Of a DNA stretch of 48,140 bases, positions 1 to 7,307 are shown one piece after another. A model generated the notes under the pieces. It was not told the origin of the DNA. It did no database searches and worked only from the letters and a program-made list of their open reading frames with translations. Each line of letters begins with the position of its first letter. Position 1 is the stretch's first letter. A program made the translations under genes and the position numbers. The stretch spans positions 1 to 48,140 of the forward strand of contig NZ_JACBGN010000021.1 in the NCBI RefSeq assembly GCF_013401435.1. Reading direction: 5' to 3'. The stretch is from Streptomyces sp. BR123. Lineage in GTDB: Bacteria > Actinomycetota > Actinomycetes > Streptomycetales > Streptomycetaceae.

Positions 1-246
1 CCCCCGGACACCCCGCCCGCGCCAGCCGCTTCCAGGCGCGGGAGCCTGCTCGGTCACCGGGCCCGCCCCGTGCCCTTGGCAAGCGCGGTCTGTTGCCGGT
101 GGGCGGGGACCGCCGAAGATGAGCACGCGGTGTCGGCGCGCGGCATCCGTGAGGGTACGCAGGATGGAGGCGGCGGTGTCCACGTCGGACAGGGCGTACG
201 TACCGTCGGGACGCCTCGGCCGATGATGCGCGGTTACGCTCGTCAC
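1..246 (-). CDS. possible hypothetical protein, C-terminal part outside window
   Basis: An open reading frame with no stop runs from a GTG at 246 to the left edge of the window, giving about 82 residues. The first half looks coding, with a plausible amphipathic stretch (around TAASILRTLTDAARRHRVLIF); the second half is rich in Pro, Gly and Ala and less convincing. No family is recognised and the Shine-Dalgarno match is weak. It lies 31 bases downstream of the kinase gene on the same strand. It may equally be chance open frame in GC-rich DNA. Confidence 0.2.
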   Translation of the reverse strand, partial: MTSVTAHHRPRRPDGTYALSDVDTAASILRTLTDAARRHRVLIFGGPRPPATDRACQGHGAGPVTEQAPAPGSGWRGRGVRG

Positions 247-277
247 ACACCGGCTCGATCACCGCTGTGAGGCGTGC

Positions 278-2350
278 TCAAAGGCGGCCGGTGTCGACGT
301 GGGGGGCGAAGTGGCGGACCGCGGTGACGAGGCGCCGGCGCTCCAGGGAGCCTCGGATGCCGCCGCCGCTCACGCTCAGGTCGACCCGGGTCTGGGTGTG
401 CCGTGCCAGGCCGCGTTGCGGCTGCGGCAGCGCCCTCCCGCTCTTCAGGTGCACACGGACGATCGAGGTCCCGGGATCCACCGAACTCAGAGCGGAGACG
501 TCGGCCCAGGGGATGAGCTGGCTGCCGACGCGGAGAGAGGGACCTGTGCCGAGGCTGTCCACGGTGATGCCGGCCGCGTCGAAGGCGACGGTCTGGGCGA
601 AGAACAGTGCCTGTACCAGCCGTCCCAGACATGTGAGCATGCCGATCCCGGGCACGGTGAAGAGGAGGAGGTCCCAGACGCCTTCGGGATCGTCGCCCTG
701 TGTCCGGAGGTAGAGCCACCAGGCACAGCCTGCTGCCGCCACCAGCCAGGCGACGGCCGCGGCCCTGCGGTGGGACAGCGGTACGGCGAGTTCGAGGCGC
801 TCGGGAAGGTCCTTCCTTCTGGTCGGCCGGCTCTGCTGCCCTCGGGGCAGGGTGTCGGGCGCGAAGTGCCGTATGGCTTCCAGTGCCGTCTGCGAGAGGG
901 CATCGGGGTCGGGACGGCGCGGCCGGGCGGGACCGCCGTCGGATTCCGTCCAAGTCACCTTTCTGGACACCGTCACGTCGAGTGCGGTGGCCTGCCAGGC
1001 GTCCGGGTCGAGGTCGAAGGGCAGGGGCGCGCCGTCGGCGAAGGTGAGGCGCAGGACGGGCAAGCTCCGAGGCCCGAAGGGGGCCAGGTCGACACCTGCG
1101 AGGTGCCGCCAGGCGATGCGGGCCCCCCGCCTGCCGTTCAGGGTCTGTTTGCCGGCGGTCAGTCCGGAGGCGTCCATCCGCAGGGCGGCGGGCTGCCAGG
1201 CGACGATCGCCGCGAACAGGGGCGCGGACAGCCAGGGGAAGAGAACGATCACCGTGGCGGTGGTCTCGTGCGTGCGGGTGAGGTTGAAGGCGGAAACGGT
1301 GCAGACTGCGGCCAAGGTGGCCCACGTCAGGGCGACCGCGGCGCGGTTGCGGCGGGGCGTGGTGAACGTGGCCGACCCTAGTCCGGCGCCGCGGGCGGGC
1401 GCCTCGGTCCGCGGGCCGTCGACCGCGGTCGCGGGGACCGTCACCGCGGGCGGGACGGGGCGGACTGGGCCGGCCGGGACTGCGTCCGCCGCGCCCTCCC
1501 GCGGCCCGACGCCCGCGTCGGACCCGGCCGGCCGTTCCTCCGGTGGTGCGGACGACGGCGGCCCGAGAGCCTTCAGCAGCCCTGCGGGATCCGGCCGGTC
1601 ACCCGGATCCTTCGCGAGGCATGCGGCGATCAGCGGACGCAGCGGTTCGGGCACGGCCGAGAGGTCCGGCTCGTCATGCACGGCCCGGTACATCAGCCCC
1701 AGGTGGCTGCCCTCTCCGAACGCCCGCCCACCGGCGGTGTGCACCAGCACGGCCCCGAGCGCGAACATGTCACAGGCCGGCCCGATCACGCCGCCGCTGA
1801 TCTGCTCGGGAGCAAGGAAGCCCGCCGTACCCACCACGACGCTCGTCTGCGTCAGCCGCGTCGCGTCCAGTGCGCGCGCGATACCGAAGTCCACCACCCG
1901 CGGCCCGTCACCCGACATGATGATGTTCGACGGCTTGAGGTCCCTGTGCACCAGACCGCAGGCATGGATCGCGCCCAGCGCCTCAGCCAGGGCGGCAGCC
2001 AGCGCCCGCAGCCCGGCCTCGTCCATCGGCCCGTCCTGGGCGACCGCCACATCGAGGGTCCGGCCTCGGACGAACGCCGTGACCATCCACGGCGGGTCCG
2101 CGTCGGGGTCGGCGTCGATGACCTGCGCCGTGTGGAATCCGCCCACCCGGCGGGCCGCTTCGACCTCGCTGCGGAACCGTAATCGGAAAGCCGCATCGGC
2201 GGCGAGATCACGCCTGGCGACCTTCACGGCGACCAAGCGCCCGCCGGGAGAACGGCCCTGGTAGACCCTGCCCATTCCGCCCTCGCCCAGACGGCCCGTC
2301 AACACGTACGGGCCGACCACCGCCGGATCGTCCGGATCCAACCCGCGCAT
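278..2350 (-). CDS. membrane-anchored serine/threonine protein kinase (Pkn type)
   Basis: A 690-residue Hanks-type Ser/Thr kinase. The N-terminal catalytic domain shows the glycine loop GEGGMG at about residue 22, the ATP-binding lysine K43 in AVKVAR, E62, the catalytic loop HRDLKPSN from H135, and DFG at 154-156, so it should be active. A Pro/Ala-rich linker follows (about 270-340). The C-terminal half has several hydrophobic segments (around 345-400 and in the last third) alternating with strand-rich stretches, so it is probably a membrane protein with a cytoplasmic kinase head. The start at ATG 2350 is preferred because a G-rich ribosome site (about 2359-2365) precedes it; an upstream in-frame start at 2377 is less likely. 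It is not PglW: that kinase is much larger and has a different architecture. Substrates are unknown. Confidence 0.88.
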   Translation of the reverse strand: MRGLDPDDPAVVGPYVLTGRLGEGGMGRVYQGRSPGGRLVAVKVARRDLAADAAFRLRFRSEVEAARRVGGFHTAQVIDADPDADPPWMVTAFVRGRTLDVAVAQDGPMDEAGLRALAAALAEALGAIHACGLVHRDLKPSNIIMSGDGPRVVDFGIARALDATRLTQTSVVVGTAGFLAPEQISGGVIGPACDMFALGAVLVHTAGGRAFGEGSHLGLMYRAVHDEPDLSAVPEPLRPLIAACLAKDPGDRPDPAGLLKALGPPSSAPPEERPAGSDAGVGPREGAADAVPAGPVRPVPPAVTVPATAVDGPRTEAPARGAGLGSATFTTPRRNRAAVALTWATLAAVCTVSAFNLTRTHETTATVIVLFPWLSAPLFAAIVAWQPAALRMDASGLTAGKQTLNGRRGARIAWRHLAGVDLAPFGPRSLPVLRLTFADGAPLPFDLDPDAWQATALDVTVSRKVTWTESDGGPARPRRPDPDALSQTALEAIRHFAPDTLPRGQQSRPTRRKDLPERLELAVPLSHRRAAAVAWLVAAAGCAWWLYLRTQGDDPEGVWDLLLFTVPGIGMLTCLGRLVQALFFAQTVAFDAAGITVDSLGTGPSLRVGSQLIPWADVSALSSVDPGTSIVRVHLKSGRALPQPQRGLARHTQTRVDLSVSGGGIRGSLERRRLVTAVRHFAPHVDTGRL

Positions 2351-2466
2351 GACGCGTGCCCCCCTCTGAAGAACCACAGGGCCCTACCCCGCCGGGCCTC
2401 GCCCGACAGGCACGGGCCGTCCACACAGTAGGGCCGTCGCCCCGTGCCGGAAAGACCGGCTGGTGG

Positions 2467-2788
2467 TCTCCTACAGCTCCCGGCCGCACCCACGACAACA
2501 CCGCCGCCCGCCACGACCACATCCTGGCCCACCTGCGCGCCGCCGGCCTTGGGGTACTGGCCGACCTCGGCTTCCGTGGCCTGGACAACAACATCCACGA
2601 CCCGGTGATCGTCACCGGCTACGCCGCAACCCGCACCCACAGGCTCACCCCAGGCCAGAAGGAAGCCAACCGAGTCCTCGCCATCGGACGCGCACCGGTC
2701 GAGCACGGCTTCGCCCACCTCAAGAACTGGCGGATCCCAACTCCTGCGGGCCCTGCTCGTCCTGACGAACCTCGAAGTCAACCGCTGA
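2467..2788 (+). pseudogene. IS5-family transposase remnant (C-terminal part, broken)
   Basis: Only the C-terminal part of a Streptomyces DDE transposase of the IS5/HARBI1-like type is left. Recognisable blocks are GRTHDNTAARHD, LADLGFRGLDN, LTPGQKEANRVLA and VEHGFAHLKNWRI. After NWRI the reading frame breaks: the family's usual segment is missing and the normal ending LLRALLVLTNLEVNR then a stop appears in another frame, ending at TGA 2786-2788. So it carries an internal deletion with a frameshift, and its N-terminal half, with most catalytic residues, is absent. No inverted terminal repeats were found, so this is a dead fragment marking past insertion at the left edge of the island. Confidence 0.75.
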
Positions 2789-2915
2789 CGAATGATCTTC
2801 TCCGTGGACTCACGCCCACGACCAGCACGAGACCCGGAGGACCGGTCACACCAGCCCTTTGACCTGGCACTTCAAGTTGGCGGAAGCTCACTCAGGCACG
2901 AGTTTCAGAGATCAG

Positions 2916-2956
2916 GCCCGCCCAGGGCGGGTAGCACAAGGGTGCGCTGGGCGGGC
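2916..2956 (-). terminator. hairpin downstream of the VUT transporter gene
   Basis: A perfect 10-base inverted repeat, GCCCGCCCAG (2916-2925) and CTGGGCGGGC (2947-2956), lies 17 bases past the stop of the minus-strand VUT gene. There is no T-run, which is normal for Streptomyces terminators. It may also separate the IS remnant from the transporter. Confidence 0.5.
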
Positions 2957-2972
2957 AGGCGGTGGTCGAAGG

Positions 2973-3488
2973 TCAGGAGGTAGCGCGCTTCCGCCGGCGG
3001 AGGACGGTCAAGACCGCAACCGCCGCAAGGGTCATCCACGCCTTGCCGAGGATCTGCCCCGGCAGGTACTCGAAGGAGTCGAAGGCGAGCTTCAGGAACA
3101 AGAGGCTGTCGGAGAGGAGTCCGACCGCGTTCGAGGCAAGCATCGCGATCAGCAGGCCTCGCTGCCGCAGCGGCTCGTAGACGACGAAGTCCATAGTCTC
3201 AGCAACCGCGAAGGCCGCTGCTGAGGCCAGGGCGAGGGCGGGGTCGGCCAAGAAGTACGACAGGACAGTGCCGATGGCTATGGCTGCGAGGACGGCACCA
3301 CGGCCAGCCGATTCTCGTGCAAGGTCACGGAGTACGAGTGCCAGGCCCACCATGTACACACCGGCGGGGGCGGCGTAGCCGAAGCCGACAGGTACGGCTC
3401 CGAAGTGGGTGACTGCCAGGTTTGCGGCCGGGATGGTGGCGATGTATGCGATGAGTGTGGCGATGCCAGCAGGAGCGGGGACGTTCAC
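2973..3488 (-). CDS. VUT-family (YhhQ/COG1738-like) putative queuosine-precursor transporter
   Basis: A 171-residue, strongly hydrophobic protein with about five or six predicted membrane spans and a short basic C-terminus (RRRKRATS). It resembles the short actinobacterial VUT family members, relatives of YhhQ, which imports the 7-deazaguanine precursors preQ0/preQ1 in E. coli. Visible features are the early IPAANL block, LVLRDLARE in the middle, and the conserved region around EPLRQRG and SNAVGLLSDS. It begins at a GTG at 3488. It stands alone, divergent from dpdE. Because the Dpd system consumes preQ0, a salvage importer here makes functional sense, but transport of preQ0 is inferred from family and context, not shown. 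Confidence 0.75.
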   Translation of the reverse strand: MNVPAPAGIATLIAYIATIPAANLAVTHFGAVPVGFGYAAPAGVYMVGLALVLRDLARESAGRGAVLAAIAIGTVLSYFLADPALALASAAAFAVAETMDFVVYEPLRQRGLLIAMLASNAVGLLSDSLLFLKLAFDSFEYLPGQILGKAWMTLAAVAVLTVLRRRKRATS

Positions 3489-4022
3489 GATCTACTCTCT
3501 GTCTCGGGGGTATGAATTGCTGCGCTCTGCTCCAGCGGCGGACGGGCGGCGGGGCGAACGTCCAAACAGTACAGCTCACGGCACTGACAATCCTGAGGCA
3601 TCCGCCCTGCCAGACTCTGGCTGGGATTCGCCTCTCACACCGCAGGGCGGCGGCACGAAAGAGGTGTCGGTCCAGCCTGTAGGGAAGGCCGCCATGCCTC
3701 GGCTCCAGCGCAGGTCTGCAGGCGAGGGTCGTGGGTGCTGACGCTGGAGGGCAAGCGGAAGCGCTGACCCCCGCGCCATGGCCGCCCATCGTTAGATCCA
3801 TTTCGGACATCACCACTCACAGCCGTCCCGGAAGCCGATCGGGGCTGTTTTGTGCAAAACGCCCTGGAATGGCCAGGCTGTTGGGGTGCTGCGCCGGAGC
3901 ATCTTCCGACCGTAATCGAATAGACGTCCGAATATGTGAGAGGCGTTTTGGATGTTGTTGTCAGTGGTTCCCTCTAAGCTCGTCGAAGTTGCTATAAATG
4001 CAGGTGGGGGGCGAGAAGAAGG
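3489..4022. promoter_or_regulatory. divergent intergenic region between VUT gene and dpdE
   Basis: This 534-base gap should hold promoters for both the VUT gene (left) and the dpdE-dpdD operon (right). It is clearly more AT-rich towards dpdE (about 3840-4000). A TATAAA at 3993-3998 could be a -10 element for dpdE, but no good -35 partner is seen at 16-18 bases. A G-run (about 4005-4010) and AGAAGG just before ATG 4023 are the only ribosome-site candidates. No open frame here has convincing coding character, and no riboswitch fold was recognised in the VUT leader. Confidence 0.4.
3855..3950. repeat. separated inverted repeat upstream of dpdE (possible operator)
   Basis: CAAAACGCC at 3855-3863 is matched by its exact complement GGCGTTTTG at 3942-3950, centre to centre about 87 bases apart and 73-168 bases before dpdE. 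A small palindrome, GTTTT-GTGC-AAAAC, overlaps the left copy (3847-3860). The spacing near eight helical turns would suit binding of a regulator to both copies, but a chance match cannot be excluded. Confidence 0.35.
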
Positions 4023-7000
4023 ATGTCGTCGGGCTTCACGGTCGGGCACCTCGTCGAGTTCACAGGGGCGCCCGGAATCGGCCGGGTAGGGGCCGTCATC
4101 GGCGACGCGCTCCGCGTGGACTTCTTCGAGTCTGTCGCCGAACCGGAACTCGAGTCACGGACGTTGCCAGCGGCTGACTGTCGACACGCCAGACTCAAGC
4201 CGGAGACCCGCGTGTTCCGGCGCAACCCCAGCACCGGTGAGTGGCAGGCCGGGCGGGTTAGGGACCGCATCGGGAGCCAGTACTACATCCGGTTCCCCAA
4301 TTTCGACTCGGACTTGCCGGTGCCCGAGTCTCAACTCCGTGTGCGCTGGGACAAACCGGTACGTGACCCCCTGCAGGTCCTGGTGTCTGGAGGAAACGAG
4401 TCCGGTTACCTGTACGACACTCGCCTGCCCCTGCTGCACAACCTGACCACGCAGCGGGCGGCCTGCGCCGGCATCTCTGCCTTCCTGTCGTCTGCGGTCG
4501 AGATCTTCCCGCACCAGGTCAACGCCGCACTGACTGTTCTGTCCGACCCTGTCCAGCGGTATCTCCTCGCGGATGAGGTCGGCCTCGGTAAGACCATCGA
4601 GGCCGGATACGTCATCCGTCAGACCTTGATCGACAACCCTCAGGCCCGGGTGATTGTCGTCGCCCCCGACCCGCTGCGCCGGCAGTGGCAGGCCGAACTG
4701 CGCGACAAGTTCTTCACCGAGGACTTCCCTGTGCGGGTAACGATCACCTCACACGAGACACCCGAAAAGTGGGAGAACTACCACGAGAGTGACCTCGTGG
4801 TGGTCGACGAGGCCCACTTGTTGGTCCAAGACAGAGACGACACGGACGAGGTCTACCAGGCCTTGTGCCGACTTGCGCACTCCGCCTCGAAGCTCCTGTT
4901 GCTGTCAGCCACGCCCGTGACCTCCAGCTACACAACACACCTAGGCCTTCTGCACCTCCTCGACCGTGACATGTACCGCTGGAGCGATCGGGAGGCATTC
5001 GAGCACCGGTACAACCGTCGTGCGGAACTGGCCGACCGCGTCTACAGCCTCAATGCCGACTTCCCGATGCTCCTGCCGTCCGCGCTCGACCTCATCAAAG
5101 AGGTGCTGCCCGCAGATGCGCGCTTCGACGATCTGGCCGCACAGGTCCTGGACCTCCTGGACGAAGACGGCGATCTGCGCGAGGAAGTCGACGAGCCGAC
5201 GCTGACCCTGCGCATCGCGGAACTGCGGGCGCACATCAGCGAGACGTATCGCCTGCACCGCCGCGTTATCAGGCACCGCCGGGCTCGCGTCCTACGTGAC
5301 GATGAGGACGCGGCCCTTGCCCCCTACGAAGTACGTGGTCGTGCCGAACCGACACCACTGACAGTGACCTCGTCCTACGATCCTGCCGCAGAGAGTCTTT
5401 TGGAGTGGCAGACCCAGACCTGGGGTCGCCTGATCGATGAAGACCGCGAAATCGCGCGAGGCGCATACGCTCGCGTGCTGTGCGTACTCGCCTCGCGCCT
5501 CGGCGGTGTGTCCACGGATTACATCGATGCGCTCCGGTGGCGCGTCCGCCGAGACGAGGATGCAGCACAGCGGGCGGGCCTCACTTTGCGTGAACGCACC
5601 TATCTCGCAGACCCGCCTCTCTCACCCGACGAACCGAAGATCCTCGAGAAGCTCGAACTGGCACTCACCGACTCAGACTCCGACGCCGAGCTTAAGGATC
5701 TCACCGCGACTCTCCGGCCGGCCCTGAGCGGAGGCGGACGAATCGTGGTCTTCTGCGGCCCCGGCACACTCGCGACACGGCTTGCCCAGCGACTGCGGAC
5801 ACGCTTTCGGACGGCCTCCGTCTCCGAGCACTCCAGGAGCGTCGGTCTCAAGGCGTCGGAAGAGGCGATCAAGGCGTGGCGGGAGTGCGCCGCCCGGAAG
5901 ACTCCCGTGCTCGTCGTGGATGACTCCGCCGAGGACGGCCTCAACCTCCAGATCGCAGACACAGTCATCCACCTGCGCCTGCCGTGGTCGCCGAACCAGC
6001 TTGAGCAGCGCCTCGGCCGGATGGACCGCTACCGCGGCGTCGAGTCGCTTAGCCAGTCAGACCCTGCCCGCCAGTTCGCTCTTGTCGATGCTGAGACCTA
6101 CAGCGGCACTTGGCTGTCCCTGCTTACTGATGGCTACGACATCTTCTCCGAGTCGGTGTCCACACTGCAGGACGCCATCGCGGAACACCTTCCTCAGGTC
6201 TGGAGCGAAGCCCTTGAGCACGGCCCCGAGGGGCTTGGTGATCTGGCTGGGAGCGTCCGCTCCCAACTCGCCGCGGCTCGGCGCGCGATCGACAAGATGG
6301 ACATGCTCGAGTCGATCTACGACGCGTCTCCTCAGCACACCGACTTCGCCGTCCGCTTGGGGGAGATCGAGCAGGAGTGGCAGACCACTCGGGACGTCCT
6401 ACTACGGTATGCCGGAGATGGGGAGGGCGCGAGCGGAATCAAGCTGCGCCATAACTCGCGTGTCATCAACGGCTGCGAGTGCGAGGAGTTCAGGCTGTCC
6501 CCGCCGCCACTCATCTCTCCTCACCTGTATGAGGGTAGGCGTCTTACCGCAGAGGTAGCTCGGGGCGCGTTCAATCGGTCCACCGCGCTGCGGTTCCCCG
6601 GGACGCGGATCTTCCGCGTCGGAAACCCTCTCATCGACGTACTCTCGAACGCTATCGCGTTCGACGACCGGGGTCAGGCCACAGCGTTTGCCCGCTTTGA
6701 CAGGGATTATCTGGGCGAGCACGAGCCATACTTCGGATTCGACTATCTCGTTGAAGCGGACATCTCTCCGGCACTGGCGTTCACGCAGGGCGGGGTCCAG
6801 GCGACAGCTGCTCTGCGACACCAGGCCGACCGGCTTCTTCCTCCCTTCACTTTGAAGGTGTGGGTCCCGGCTGGCAGCCACGAGGCCCTGACTGACCAAG
6901 CCACGCTGAACTGGCTGAACGCGCCCTATGACAATGCCAAGGATCGCAACTTCAACGCAAAGTCGATTCACCAGTTGACGGACCTCTTCGACGGTCGTCC

Positions 7001-7307
7001 TGGCTATGAAGTGTCGGCGAGGGCTGCCGAAGCCGTCGCAGTCGGTGAGTTGAAGCAGGCGACCAAGCTGATCGACCGCTGCTCTCGTGCCCAGGAACAG
7101 GGGCGTGAGCGCCTTGCCGTTGCGAAGGCACAGGCAGAAGCGCGCCGAGCTGCCGGCCGCCTACTTGAGGACAGGGAGAGCTACGCCGTCGATGTGAATG
7201 TCACCGACGCGTTGGTGCAGGGGCTGAGCACTCCGAAGATCCAACTCGTGGCCGCGACCTGTGTGGTGAAGACGGGCCTCATCAGGAGGGTCCGCCGTGG
7301 CAACTGA
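4023..7307 (+). CDS. dpdE: DpdE, SNF2-type helicase of the Dpd DNA-modification/restriction system
   Basis: A 1094-residue superfamily 2 helicase. The Walker A box DEVGLGKT spans residues 184-191, the DEAH Walker B 262-265, motif III LLLLSATP near 293, and the C-terminal helicase lobe ends with QRLGRMDR at 662-669. About 150 N-terminal residues form a beta-rich region (FTVGHLVEF; then VRDRIGSQYYIRFP) that may bind nucleic acid or partner proteins; about 400 C-terminal residues follow the motor. DpdE is one of the proteins outside the dpdABC modification genes and is thought to act in restricting DNA lacking the 7-deazaguanine mark, presumably by moving along it. First gene of the dpdE-F-G-H-I-J-K-D run; its stop overlaps the dpdF start by 11 bases. 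Assignment rests on the SNF2 domain plus the unmistakable neighbourhood. Confidence 0.9.
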   Translation: MSSGFTVGHLVEFTGAPGIGRVGAVIGDALRVDFFESVAEPELESRTLPAADCRHARLKPETRVFRRNPSTGEWQAGRVRDRIGSQYYIRFPNFDSDLPVPESQLRVRWDKPVRDPLQVLVSGGNESGYLYDTRLPLLHNLTTQRAACAGISAFLSSAVEIFPHQVNAALTVLSDPVQRYLLADEVGLGKTIEAGYVIRQTLIDNPQARVIVVAPDPLRRQWQAELRDKFFTEDFPVRVTITSHETPEKWENYHESDLVVVDEAHLLVQDRDDTDEVYQALCRLAHSASKLLLLSATPVTSSYTTHLGLLHLLDRDMYRWSDREAFEHRYNRRAELADRVYSLNADFPMLLPSALDLIKEVLPADARFDDLAAQVLDLLDEDGDLREEVDEPTLTLRIAELRAHISETYRLHRRVIRHRRARVLRDDEDAALAPYEVRGRAEPTPLTVTSSYDPAAESLLEWQTQTWGRLIDEDREIARGAYARVLCVLASRLGGVSTDYIDALRWRVRRDEDAAQRAGLTLRERTYLADPPLSPDEPKILEKLELALTDSDSDAELKDLTATLRPALSGGGRIVVFCGPGTLATRLAQRLRTRFRTASVSEHSRSVGLKASEEAIKAWRECAARKTPVLVVDDSAEDGLNLQIADTVIHLRLPWSPNQLEQRLGRMDRYRGVESLSQSDPARQFALVDAETYSGTWLSLLTDGYDIFSESVSTLQDAIAEHLPQVWSEALEHGPEGLGDLAGSVRSQLAAARRAIDKMDMLESIYDASPQHTDFAVRLGEIEQEWQTTRDVLLRYAGDGEGASGIKLRHNSRVINGCECEEFRLSPPPLISPHLYEGRRLTAEVARGAFNRSTALRFPGTRIFRVGNPLIDVLSNAIAFDDRGQATAFARFDRDYLGEHEPYFGFDYLVEADISPALAFTQGGVQATAALRHQADRLLPPFTLKVWVPAGSHEALTDQATLNWLNAPYDNAKDRNFNAKSIHQLTDLFDGRPGYEVSARAAEAVAVGELKQATKLIDRCSRAQEQGRERLAVAKAQAEARRAAGRLLEDRESYAVDVNVTDALVQGLSTPKIQLVAATCVVKTGLIRRVRRGN

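Noticed and set aside
243..1381. Several 100-470 residue frames on both strands within the kinase gene
   Set aside because: All are Arg/Pro/Gly-rich shadows of the kinase frame, which has complete kinase motifs.
278..2350. Ser/Thr kinase considered as PglW of the BREX/Pgl system
   Set aside because: It is about half the size of PglW, has several membrane-like segments, and lies on the far side of the dpd island from pglY/pglZ.
3489..3830. preQ1 riboswitch in the VUT leader or before queC
   Set aside because: Neither leader shows the short hairpin plus A-rich tail of preQ1-I nor another recognised class.
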